Source: an uncultured Ignavibacteria bacterium
GTDB lineage: Bacteria > Bacteroidota > Ignavibacteria > Kapaibacteriales > UBA2268
Assembly: GCA_903862655.1 (NCBI GenBank)
Contig: CAIOZA010000044.1
Location: 1-64,000, forward strand
Length of the DNA: 64,000 bases
Direction of reading: 5' to 3'
Under the pieces are notes generated by a model, which searched no databases, was not told the origin of the DNA, and was given only the letters and a program-made list of their open reading frames with translations. The translations under genes and the position numbers were made by a program. This document shows, piece after piece, positions 52,854 to 63,513 of this stretch (position 1 is its first letter; each line of letters opens with the position of its first letter).

Positions 52854-53193
52854 TTCGTTTCCTCGAAAATGTATTTTTCTTCCACAAATTTAATACTATA
52901 GCACATTAAAAGGTAATAAAGTTACAAAAGATTTGAAAATAATTTTTGTAATTTTCTCCCGTTAGGGAGTACAGGTTGGTAGAAAATCATTAAACGTCAG
53001 GAGAGTTCCGTCCCGTACGGGACGGTAGATGGGTTTGTGTTTTCATCTTTCTACCGATATGCTGTACCTACGGCACAGAATACAAAGGATGCTTGGCTTC
53101 GCTCTGCATGACAAGAAAATCAGGGCACAGCAAGCTGTGCCCCTACAAATACAAAATACTAGATACCTGCATGCGCAGGTATGATAAGGAAAT
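52854..53193. other. Gene-free repeat island
   Basis: 340 bases with two CCTACGG-family copies in opposite orientation (52956-52988 and 53047-53078), an 18-base perfect palindrome CCGTCCCGTACGGGACGG (53008-53025), a diverged CATTCTGA element (53088-53113), GGGCACAGC-AA-GCTGTGCCC (53123-53142) and ATACCTGC-ATGC-GCAGGTAT (about 53162-53181). No ORF of interest. Confidence 0.75.
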
Positions 53194-54357
53194 CTATTGA
53201 TAAGCTGGGATACCTGTAAGGTGCTCACCGAGTATCAATGTATGGATTTCGTGAGTACCTTCGTATGTCTTGACTGATTCAAGATTGGCGGCATGCCTCA
53301 TCACATTATATTCGTTGACTATACCATTAGCTCCGTGGATTTCTCTGGCTATTCTACAGCAATTGAGAGCGATCTCGACGTTGTTCCGCTTAGCAAATGA
53401 CACTTGATGGCTTGTGGCTCTGTCGTCATCCTTCAGCCTGCCTAGTCTGTAAGCCACAAGCTGTGCTTTGCTGATTTCGGTGAACATGTTCACAAGCTTT
53501 TCCTGAGTCAGCTGGAATCCGGCAATAGGTCTTCCAAACTGAATTCTGGATAACGAATAGTCCAATGCTGAATCGTATACAGCCATAGCCGCACCGATCA
53601 CTCCATAAGCAATGCCGTATCTGGCTTGCGTGAGGCAAGATAGTGGACCTTTCAGTCCTTTTATGTTTAATTTATTTATCTTAGGTATTTCGACATCCTG
53701 GAAAACAAGTTCAGATGTGATTGATGCCCTTAGTGAGTGTTTGCCAGTCATTTCAGGTGCAGTGAAGCCTTTCATTCCTTTTTCGACGAGGAATCCGCAG
53801 ACTTCTCCGTTGAGTTTTGCCCACACAACTGCTATATCGGCTATCGTACCGTTAGTGATCCACATTTTTGCACCGTTGAGAATGTAACTGTCAGCTGTTT
53901 CTACTGCATTAGTTATCATTCCGCCGGGGTTTGAGCCATGGTCAGGTTCTGTTAGTCCGAAGCAACCGATTGCCTCACCCTTGGCTAATTTGGGTAGCCA
54001 ACGTTTTTTTATTTCTTCCGATCCATACTTGTTGATCGGGTACATGACAAGTGAATTCTGAACTGATGCGAATGAACGGATACCCGAATCTCCGCGTTCC
54101 AGCTCTTGCATTGCTAATCCGTAACTTGTATAGTTTGCTCCGATTCCACCGTATTCTTCAGGAATTGTAATACCGAACAAGCCTAGTTCAGCCATTTTGG
54201 GTATCAAATCAAAATGAAAATCAGCTTTTTCGAAACTATCTTCAATAATTGGTATAACCTCAGTATCTACAAAACTGCGTACAGATTGTCTGATTAACAG
54301 CTCTTCGGGGTGATATAACTCATCTATTCCAAAAAAATCAATAGGTTTATAAGGCAT
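53194..54357 (-). CDS. Acyl-CoA dehydrogenase, glutaryl-CoA dehydrogenase-like
   Basis: 387 residues, an FAD flavoprotein. Family markers are GCFGLTEPDHGSNPGGM, MWITNGTIADIAVVWAK and the C-terminal KTYEGTHEIHTLILG, whose Glu is the catalytic base position of glutaryl-CoA dehydrogenases. RSFASVQNSLVMYPI near residue 94 is also typical of that branch. It probably oxidises glutaryl-CoA or a related acyl-CoA during lysine/tryptophan or fatty-acid breakdown; no dedicated partner genes are adjacent. Confidence 0.9.
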   Translation of the reverse strand: MPYKPIDFFGIDELYHPEELLIRQSVRSFVDTEVIPIIEDSFEKADFHFDLIPKMAELGLFGITIPEEYGGIGANYTSYGLAMQELERGDSGIRSFASVQNSLVMYPINKYGSEEIKKRWLPKLAKGEAIGCFGLTEPDHGSNPGGMITNAVETADSYILNGAKMWITNGTIADIAVVWAKLNGEVCGFLVEKGMKGFTAPEMTGKHSLRASITSELVFQDVEIPKINKLNIKGLKGPLSCLTQARYGIAYGVIGAAMAVYDSALDYSLSRIQFGRPIAGFQLTQEKLVNMFTEISKAQLVAYRLGRLKDDDRATSHQVSFAKRNNVEIALNCCRIAREIHGANGIVNEYNVMRHAANLESVKTYEGTHEIHTLILGEHLTGIPAYQ

Positions 54358-54460
54358 CTGGGTCTCCAGTTGTTAATAATAATTGTTTAATTGCTGATTT
54401 ATACCGAAATATATAAAGGTGCTTTGCTAAGATTTTAATTTACTAAATTTATAGCTTATT

Positions 54461-57686
<3,226 letters not shown>

Positions 57687-57815
57687 AAGCACCAGTAAAA
57701 AAGTTAAAAAAATAATTTATTAATTAAATAGGTTTACTAAAAATAAGGAATTTCGTTATTATTCCTAATGTTTTTCTTCATTTTCGGCAATCCAAAAAAT
57801 AAATTGAAAATATAT

Positions 57816-57846
57816 TTTGAAAATTAGTCATATTCAGTTATTTTTG
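57816..57846 (+). promoter_or_regulatory. Candidate Bacteroidota-type promoter of the rpmE-rpsR unit
   Basis: TTTG (57816-57819) and TATTTTTG (57839-57846) with a 19-base spacer, an exact fit to the TTTG/TAnnTTTG promoter of Bacteroidota. The first start codon of the unit is 36 bases downstream. Confidence 0.5.
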
Positions 57847-57881
57847 TAGTTCATTATAATCCATTTTTTGGAAAAAGAACT

Positions 57882-58058
57882 ATGGCTAAAACACAAACAT
57901 TCGGCGACAAGATGAAGAAAAAGAAACTAGTTAACACTAGTATCAACATCAAAGTCATTAAAGGCATGAAGAGCGAAACAGGCTCCATGCGCTTAGTAGA
58001 GACATTCGTTCGCGTTAACGATTTGTCAGAAATTGATAAAATTGATTTTAATAAATAA
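57882..58058 (+). CDS. Small basic protein upstream of rpmE
   Basis: 58 residues ([15 protein letters not shown], then [19 protein letters not shown] and [20 protein letters not shown]). A Lys-rich N terminus is followed by a beta-like core. It is not bL28 or bL33 and I do not recognise it. The position is similar to that of small unnamed proteins in Bacteroidota ribosomal operons. It starts behind a strong candidate promoter and lies 8 bases ahead of rpmE, so it is probably co-expressed with ribosomal proteins and could bind RNA or the ribosome (inference). Confidence 0.75.
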   Translation: MAKTQTFGDKMKKKKLVNTSINIKVIKGMKSETGSMRLVETFVRVNDLSEIDKIDFNK

Positions 58059-58066
58059 GGTATAAA

Positions 58067-58300
58067 ATGAAAAAGGCAATTCATCCATTCTACCACGTTG
58101 TCGAAGTTCATCAGACTGATGGAACTACTTTCAAGACACGTTCCTGCTATAAGGGAGATAAAATGGTGCTCGATATCGACTCCAAATCACACCCCTTCTT
58201 CACAGGCAAGCAGATGCTAGTCGATACAGCAGGTCGCGTTGAAAGATTCAACAAGAGATTTGAAAGAACCAAGCAGATAAAAGAAGTAAGGAGTAATTAA
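58067..58300 (+). CDS. rpmE: 50S ribosomal protein bL31
   Basis: 77 residues. [40 protein letters not shown] and ERFNKRF are diagnostic of bL31. Only one cysteine is present, so it is the zinc-free (C-minus) type. The stop codon overlaps the rpsR start by one base. Confidence 0.96.
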   Translation: MKKAIHPFYHVVEVHQTDGTTFKTRSCYKGDKMVLDIDSKSHPFFTGKQMLVDTAGRVERFNKRFERTKQIKEVRSN

Positions 58301-58566
58301 TGAACCAGATACACCCAATGCAGGGCGGAAACGCTATTCGTCCAAATAAAAAGACTTTCAAAAAGAAACCAAACCCCATGAAAAAATCAAGGGTAGTCGA
58401 TTATTTGGATCCGAAATTCCTAAACCGCTTTGTCAACGACCAGGGTAAGATTCTTCCAAAAAGAATCACCGGTGTAGATGCATATCAGCAAAGAGAAATT
58501 GCTTGCGCAGTCAAATTCTCAAGACATCTCGCATTGATGCCTTTCGTTGCTCAGGATATAGCATAA
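58300..58566 (+). CDS. rpsR: 30S ribosomal protein bS18
   Basis: 88 residues. The conserved core VVDYLDPKFLNRFVNDQGKI, LPKRITGVDAYQQREIACAV and the end SRHLALMPFV match bS18. The N-terminal 28 residues are basic and Asn/Pro-rich, a lineage-specific tail. An AAGGAG ribosome binding site lies inside the end of rpmE. No rpsF, ssb or rplI follows, unlike the usual operon; instead rpsR is coupled to rpmE. Confidence 0.96.
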   Translation: MNQIHPMQGGNAIRPNKKTFKKKPNPMKKSRVVDYLDPKFLNRFVNDQGKILPKRITGVDAYQQREIACAVKFSRHLALMPFVAQDIA

Positions 58567-58597
58567 ATACTGTAACTCGAGAGAGATTTATATCTAA

Positions 58598-58627
58598 AAA
58601 GAGGCTGTCATAAATGACAGCCTCTTT
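58598..58627. terminator. Bidirectional terminator of rpsR and the small gene at 58674
   Basis: A perfect 13-base stem, AAAGAGGCTGTCA with TGACAGCCTCTTT, around TAAA. T-rich runs follow on both strands. It sits between convergent genes. Confidence 0.9.
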
Positions 58628-58673
58628 CTTTGTATGTTTTAATTATTACATTCTAAAAACAAGTTGCTTTCGT

Positions 58674-58886
58674 TCAGACTTGTATTGATCCATCGTTCCC
58701 ATTTTTCGTATGTTCATTTGCAGACTGCTGTGCTGCATAATCCTTTGCTACATCCGATAGAATCAGAGAATCTTTCTTTGTATATGAATTAGCTGCCGCT
58801 ACTAATCTTGATTCTCTGATCTGGTTTAGCAGTAATTGATATAACTCTTCCTTTGAATCCATAGATGCAAGTTTGTCAAAAGACAT
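58674..58886 (-). CDS. Small sigma-28-linked protein, paralogue 1
   Basis: 70 residues: MSFDKLASMDSKEELYQLLL, a helical middle, then TKKDSLILSDVAKDYAAQQ. It is clearly homologous to the protein encoded at 59071-59304 in both the N terminus (MS..LA...SK) and the LS..AKD.AAQQ block. The block resembles the linker motif of FlgM and of other flagellum-related small proteins (D.V.LS..AK), which is only suggestive. A sigma-28-type promoter lies 46 bases upstream and AGGAG precedes the ATG. Predicted soluble and partly disordered. Function unknown. Confidence 0.7.
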   Translation of the reverse strand: MSFDKLASMDSKEELYQLLLNQIRESRLVAAANSYTKKDSLILSDVAKDYAAQQSANEHTKNGNDGSIQV

Positions 58887-58931
58887 TGTTTACTCCTCCC
58901 CAAAAAAGTTCAAATGTTTGTACTTTAGTAT

Positions 58932-58958
58932 TTTTCGGGTAAAAACCATCATTCTTTA
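58932..58958 (-). promoter_or_regulatory. Sigma-28 (FliA)-type promoter of paralogue 1
   Basis: On the minus strand: TAAAGAAT (58951-58958), an exactly 11-base spacer, then CCCGAAAA (58932-58939). The consensus is TAAAGTTT-N11-GCCGATAA. The start codon is 46 bases downstream. Confidence 0.6.
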
Positions 58959-59004
58959 ATTTGAGTAGCTAATGTTGGCAAGTTAATGATTGCTCATTCA
59001 AACT

Positions 59005-59048
59005 ATAACCACAAAAGACTGCCGGAAATGACAGTCTCTTGTGGTTAT
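59005..59048. terminator. Long hairpin downstream of paralogue 2
   Basis: 17-base arms (59005-59021 with 59032-59048, one mismatch), ATAACCACAA...TTGTGGTTAT with an inner AGACTG/CAGTCT. It lies just past the stop of the gene ending at 59071. There is no strong T run, so it may be a terminator or an mRNA-stabilising structure. Confidence 0.5.
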
Positions 59049-59070
59049 ATATAAGGTGATTTCACTTCAT

Positions 59071-59304
59071 TTATTTAGATAATCCGCCCTCTTTCAAGGT
59101 TGAAGTATAGGTTTCAGTTGCTTCTTCCTTTGCTTCTTGGCCCACTTGCTGCGCCGCTAAATCTTTTGCTGCCTCAGAAAGATATAATGTGTCTTTCTTC
59201 GTATTAGCACTTGATATTTCTGCTGCTTTTGCCTGTTGTGCCTGAGTATTGGTATGCTGTGTCTCAGGTTTTGAGCTCACTGTAGCTAAGCTAGATATGG
59301 ACAT
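59071..59304 (-). CDS. Small sigma-28-linked protein, paralogue 2
   Basis: 77 residues: MSISSLATVSSKPETQHTNT, a Gln/Ala-rich stretch, then TKKDTLYLSEAAKDLAAQQ and an acidic, Ser/Thr-rich tail. It is a paralogue of the protein at 58674-58886, most alike in the KKD-L-LS--AKD-AAQQ block. No signal peptide or membrane segment. GGAGG precedes the ATG. Behind a near-consensus sigma-28 promoter, so it is expected to be made late in flagellar assembly. It could be an exported flagellar factor or an anti-sigma-like regulator; both are hypotheses. Confidence 0.72.
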   Translation of the reverse strand: MSISSLATVSSKPETQHTNTQAQQAKAAEISSANTKKDTLYLSEAAKDLAAQQVGQEAKEEATETYTSTLKEGGLSK

Positions 59305-59363
59305 GCTGCTTCCTCCATAAAATTATGAATAATTGTTTAAGACTTCCGTGTCTCTAAAGTATA

Positions 59364-59390
59364 TTTTCGGCTATACTAAACTATACTTTA
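59364..59390 (-). promoter_or_regulatory. Sigma-28 (FliA)-type promoter of paralogue 2
   Basis: On the minus strand: TAAAGTAT (59383-59390), an exactly 11-base spacer, then GCCGAAAA (59364-59371). That is 14 of 16 matches to TAAAGTTT and GCCGATAA. The predicted RNA start is about 50 bases before the ATG. Confidence 0.7.
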
Positions 59391-59416
59391 GCCAATTATA
59401 AAAATAATTATAAATA

Positions 59417-59695
59417 ATGAAAATTCATCAAATATTTTTTTCATATCATAAAAAATTTAGATATTTTAAAATTGGAATTAATTCAAATATGAAAAATATT
59501 CAAATGCAGAAAAAAATTATCAACTATATCACATTTTGTATGACGTTCAGCTTTCTATTAGGTGGACTGATGAATACTGAGTTAGTGGATATTAAAGGCT
59601 GGCAAAATGTAGTTATTAAATTTAGCTCTTTAGCGTTAATTGAGACAATTGCAGTACTGGTAATTAAGAAGAAATTTCCTGAAAAAGTAGAATAA
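59417..59695 (+). CDS. Small membrane protein, unknown function
   Basis: Up to 92 residues; the ATG at 59489 (68 residues) is an equally likely start. Two hydrophobic segments, ITFCMTFSFLLGGLM and FSSLALIETIAVLVI, separated by TELVDIKGWQ, then a Lys-rich tail. No family recognised. It is divergent from the sigma-28-driven small gene and convergent with the DUF4397-like gene. Confidence 0.5.
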   Translation: MKIHQIFFSYHKKFRYFKIGINSNMKNIQMQKKIINYITFCMTFSFLLGGLMNTELVDIKGWQNVVIKFSSLALIETIAVLVIKKKFPEKVE

Positions 59696-59715
59696 AAAAC
59701 AACAATCTTGACTTA

Positions 59716-60441
59716 TTACTTTTTCAGTAGCATGTATTCACTCTCTACTATCTGTAGATCCATTTTCTGCATACCCAGACCATCGAAATCCCCCCTAAGA
59801 ATCAAAGAGTATGTCTTGCCAGCAGCAAATTCCTGATTGCGATAAGTTAACATTAAACTGTCGGTATTCGCATTTAATATTTCGATGTTATAATTTCCGC
59901 TATAAGTTGGCGAATATTTAGAGAATGTTCTAAATGGTTTGGTCTGTTGTATCGGGTATGCACCTGTTAATCTGAATGTTATATAAGGAGTTTCGTTACC
60001 AACGTTGATACATCTGAAATAAGCATTATTCGAAGAATAATTTTCTATCGAATCATTCACGACCAATCCTTGAACTCTTGACCGATTGCCATAAGCAATA
60101 AATGTGTAGGGTAAGGCTTTTTGAAGTTCTGTTAATCCATTGAACAATAGAGAATCATGATTAGTTGTAATGAATATATTCTGAGTACCCGGTAGTAAAT
60201 CCTTATAAACAAACATGTCTTCACTATAATAAGCATTCAATACAAAACCTTCATCACCGGTATTCATCTTTAGCTGGTCAAATCCGGAATTTGAATTAAC
60301 AAACATAACATGTGCGTATTGAGAGGGTGTTATCAATCTGGGTGTCTCTATATTAGTTACACACTCGCATGAAACCAATACAATAGTAACTGCCAGAAAC
60401 AGTATAAATCTATATTTTAATGAATTCTTAAAATGTAGCAT
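59716..60441 (-). CDS. DUF4397-like lipoprotein
   Basis: 241 residues. Signal peptide with lipobox LVSC and mature Cys-Glu-Cys. The mature part resembles DUF4397 (YAHVMFVNSNSGFDQLKMNT, LLPGTQNIFITT, and FRCINVGNETPYITFRL), a beta-rich extracytoplasmic domain of unknown role. The last gene of a four-gene ECF sigma operon, four bases after the anti-sigma-like gene. A likely surface or periplasmic component of the same envelope response. Confidence 0.75.
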   Translation of the reverse strand: MLHFKNSLKYRFILFLAVTIVLVSCECVTNIETPRLITPSQYAHVMFVNSNSGFDQLKMNTGDEGFVLNAYYSEDMFVYKDLLPGTQNIFITTNHDSLLFNGLTELQKALPYTFIAYGNRSRVQGLVVNDSIENYSSNNAYFRCINVGNETPYITFRLTGAYPIQQTKPFRTFSKYSPTYSGNYNIEILNANTDSLMLTYRNQEFAAGKTYSLILRGDFDGLGMQKMDLQIVESEYMLLKK

Positions 60442-60445
60442 AAAA

Positions 60446-61735
60446 TCAATAGTTAATACTTACTCCATAAGTTAAACCATATTTTCTGGAATCATACATG
60501 GTTCCTTGAAAGCTATAATACAGAATGGATGCTTCGGCTCCAAGATGAAAGCTAACTCTTTTGTCAGGTCTATACTGAAAGCCAACAATAGCCCTTGCTA
60601 AAGGTCCGACTGTAGTCGCTCCGCCAAATATCTGAGCATAGGGATAAAAAACTTTAGGAACAAAAAACTCACTCAAAGATAGTTTGTAAGTTGCACCATA
60701 CCAGAAATAAGAATAGTTCTGCTTCACATTTCTAATTTCTCCGTATAAATTCTGATCGAACTCCTGCGGGTAGGCTTCCCTGCCGGCTTCCAAACCGAAA
60801 GCATGGAAATCACTTAGATTATAACTAAGACCAAGACCTACGTTGGAAAACCATGCGTTTGAATTAGTTGCAACTGTTACAGCCGGACTTCCCTGAGATG
60901 TTATTCCCCTCAACGATAAATTGAATTTTGTATTATAATCGTTTCTTAATGGTATAAATGCAATAGCATTATTGTACTCAGAATTTTGTCCATTAAGACT
61001 GTTTTGATTGACAATACCAGAAGGTCTAAAGCCAATCAGATCCGAATTTCTGCGAACACTCAGATTATTAGCTAACATATTGTCTCTCTGTTCGAAACTT
61101 ATATTGTGCTGAGTATTATTGTTTTGAATTATATTATTGGCTGCGAAATTTCTCATGTTTTCGCTATAATTCGCTTCAAACTGAGAAATATAATTTTTTA
61201 AGGATTCATCGATTATTCGTTTCATTTCAGCTTCGCCCATGCTGCTTTTAGCAGGTAAGGCTGTCCCAGCAGAGTAAAGGGGACCTTCAAATGAACTCAC
61301 AACAGGAACAGATGAATTGCCATTGATTATAACCTTTTCTCCGCCAAATTTATCCAGGAGGAAATATACAATCATAGCCGTAAGACCTGCTGAAAGCATT
61401 GCACTCATAATATATGGGGAATATTTCCTAAGGAACAACATCAATGCACCACCCCATACGCCGGGATTTTTAACTAAACCAGCTGCCAACCCTGGCTCTG
61501 GCCTAAAATCAGTAGGAGGGATCTGAAATCCCAGCTGACCGAAAATTGCATTAGTCGTTGCCATTGGAGTATGAATTGTTCCAATATCATTCCTGACTAT
61601 TGAATTAATTTTTAACTGGGAATTGAATTCATTTCTCAATTCTGAGTTATTGGCTAATTCTCTGAACAGATTGTCCTGTTGGATCTGTTCCAGCTCACCA
61701 TCAAGGTATTCGTGAATTAATCTTGAGTTTTCCAT
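60446..61735 (-). CDS. Anti-sigma-like protein fused to beta-strand domain
   Basis: 429 residues. Residues 1-60 resemble the cytoplasmic part of Bacteroidota anti-sigma factors (IHEYLDGELEQIQQDNLFRE), without a His/Cys zinc motif. One membrane helix follows (about 107-127, YIMSAMLSAGLTAMIVYFLL). A periplasmic linker is followed by about 170 residues that read like outer-membrane beta strands (GLGLSYNLSDFHAFGLEAGR, SYFWYGATYKLSL, GLTYGVSINY with a terminal Tyr). It follows the ECF sigma gene by four bases, which supports the anti-sigma role. The combination of inner-membrane helix and barrel-like strands is odd. Confidence 0.7.
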   Translation of the reverse strand: MENSRLIHEYLDGELEQIQQDNLFRELANNSELRNEFNSQLKINSIVRNDIGTIHTPMATTNAIFGQLGFQIPPTDFRPEPGLAAGLVKNPGVWGGALMLFLRKYSPYIMSAMLSAGLTAMIVYFLLDKFGGEKVIINGNSSVPVVSSFEGPLYSAGTALPAKSSMGEAEMKRIIDESLKNYISQFEANYSENMRNFAANNIIQNNNTQHNISFEQRDNMLANNLSVRRNSDLIGFRPSGIVNQNSLNGQNSEYNNAIAFIPLRNDYNTKFNLSLRGITSQGSPAVTVATNSNAWFSNVGLGLSYNLSDFHAFGLEAGREAYPQEFDQNLYGEIRNVKQNYSYFWYGATYKLSLSEFFVPKVFYPYAQIFGGATTVGPLARAIVGFQYRPDKRVSFHLGAEASILYYSFQGTMYDSRKYGLTYGVSINY

Positions 61736-61739
61736 TTTA

Positions 61740-62306
61740 TCATCTATAAATTTGTTTTATTTCATCTAAATAAGGAGCCAGAATTTCTTTGATCTTTTCT
61801 TTGGCTCTCCATGCTCTGTTCTTGGCGGCAATATGCGTATCGCCGGTTATTTCAGCTATTTCAGTATAAGACAAACCATGATACATCCTTAGAATAAATA
61901 CTTCACGGGTGTCGAAGTCGAGCAGTTCCATGGCTCTGGCTATCAACTGGAGTATTTCTTTCTGATCGTATCCACGGTCATTGGATTGCAATTTATACTC
62001 TTCAATTTGCTCTGTTGATCTGATTGTCCTCTTATAGTTTATGCAGGAATTTCTAGCAATTCTAAAAAGAAATGCGGCCAAATTATCAGTATATTTTAAA
62101 TCAATTGCAATGGTGAAAAACCTAAGGAATGCCTCCTGGAAAACATCCTGTGCATCTTCCTCAGTTCCCATTATCCTCAGGCAGTATGAATAGATTCTGT
62201 TGGAATGTCGCGAGTATATTTCAGCAAATGCTAACTCAGCCTGCTTCTCATCTTTTAGAGCGGCAACCAAATCTGCGTCTTTATATTTACTGTAATTATA
62301 CATCAT
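61740..62306 (-). CDS. ECF-type RNA polymerase sigma factor
   Basis: 188 residues. Region 2 (AFAEIYSRHSNRIYSYCLRI, then DAQDVFQEAFLRFF) and region 4 (LDFDTREVFILRMYHGLSYT, then EIAEITGDTHIAAKNRAWRA) with nothing between but a short linker: a group-4 sigma. It is encoded one base after the PD40 lipoprotein gene and four bases before the anti-sigma-like gene, so all four genes form one operon. It is expected to direct an envelope-related regulon. Confidence 0.93.
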   Translation of the reverse strand: MMYNYSKYKDADLVAALKDEKQAELAFAEIYSRHSNRIYSYCLRIMGTEEDAQDVFQEAFLRFFTIAIDLKYTDNLAAFLFRIARNSCINYKRTIRSTEQIEEYKLQSNDRGYDQKEILQLIARAMELLDFDTREVFILRMYHGLSYTEIAEITGDTHIAAKNRAWRAKEKIKEILAPYLDEIKQIYR

Positions 62307-62307
62307 T

Positions 62308-63399
62308 CTATCTGTTGTTCCAGTATCCTTTTAAAACATTATTACTCAACACTTTTATTTCTGGCGTTCCTTTTATGAAGTCGAGCTTTTCAAGTGAGGC
62401 ACGAAGAGCATCTGGATCATCTTTGAAATTCTTCACATAAAGCAACGATTGTCCGTCCTTCGACCATTGAGGATACAAATTATAAGTCAACTTACTGCTA
62501 TTTGTCAGGTTAAAATACTTCTTACCAGTGTCTGCAAGACTCCTTATCCAAATATTTCCATCTCGACCGGCGAAAGCTACTTTGTTCAAATCAGGAGAAA
62601 TAGATGGTTGATAAGCACCTACACTTATTATTTCGTAGCCCTTATCTAAATCAGAATTATAATCACCCACAAATAACAAATCAGATGTTTCAGAATCTGA
62701 AACTATATAACATATCTTAGTCCCGTCAGCTGACCAGCCAATTGTTGCTTCTCCTCTGTACTCTCTCAATCCGAAACTTTGATTTTTTTTTGTTATAACA
62801 GTTGGAATAGGAGTGCTAATATCCATTACTGTGATCATCACCTGATTACCTAAAAGTCTACTGTCATAGAAAGCAATTTTATTCCCATCCGGCGAAAACG
62901 AAGGAAGTGAATTGGGATAGAAGTTCCCTGTCAGATTGAATATTTTATTGTTATCTGAAATTAGCCACAGTCCCCACTTTGAATCATTAACAACTATATA
63001 TTTCCCATTTGGAGAAATCATTGGAAATAATTTATCACTTGCAAAATCTCTATCTGTTATCAATTGTGGGCTAGTTCCATCAATCTCTGATTTGATAATC
63101 TCCTGACTTCCGTCATCATTCAATCTCATAAAAACTAATTTCTTGTCATTCGAAGGTGAAGAATATATTCGGGCTTTCTTATATACTTCCCTCATGTTCT
63201 TACCATCGGATGATATTCTGTATATCGACGGTGTTGTAGAATTAATAGATATCACATTGACCGGAAATACAGTAAAATATATATCACCTTCTTCACGAAT
63301 TGGGTTGTTTGTATTCGTAGGGCAATAATCGCAGGAACTTAATAAAGCAACTCCGATTATTCCGAAAATTATTGAAAATATTTTTATTCTTTTATCCAC
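62308..63399 (-). CDS. TolB-like PD40 repeat lipoprotein
   Basis: 363 residues. Signal peptide with lipobox LSSC. PD40 beta-propeller repeats: FPMISPNGKYIVVND, LPSFSPDGNKIAFYDS, IGWSADGTKICYIVSD, QPSISPDLNKVAFAG and YPQWSKDGQSLLYVK. It resembles the TolB propeller without its N-terminal domain. The first gene of the ECF sigma operon; a candidate extracytoplasmic sensor or scaffold for that pathway (inference). Confidence 0.85.
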   Translation of the reverse strand: MDKRIKIFSIIFGIIGVALLSSCDYCPTNTNNPIREEGDIYFTVFPVNVISINSTTPSIYRISSDGKNMREVYKKARIYSSPSNDKKLVFMRLNDDGSQEIIKSEIDGTSPQLITDRDFASDKLFPMISPNGKYIVVNDSKWGLWLISDNNKIFNLTGNFYPNSLPSFSPDGNKIAFYDSRLLGNQVMITVMDISTPIPTVITKKNQSFGLREYRGEATIGWSADGTKICYIVSDSETSDLLFVGDYNSDLDKGYEIISVGAYQPSISPDLNKVAFAGRDGNIWIRSLADTGKKYFNLTNSSKLTYNLYPQWSKDGQSLLYVKNFKDDPDALRASLEKLDFIKGTPEIKVLSNNVLKGYWNNR

Positions 63400-63513
63400 A
63401 ATTTCAAATAAGTTTTTGAAAAATTGTCACATCCCATACTATAATGACACATAAAAACGGAAAACGTCTCACGTCTTTTTAAACTTTTTTATAAACCACT
63501 GAATATCAATAAC

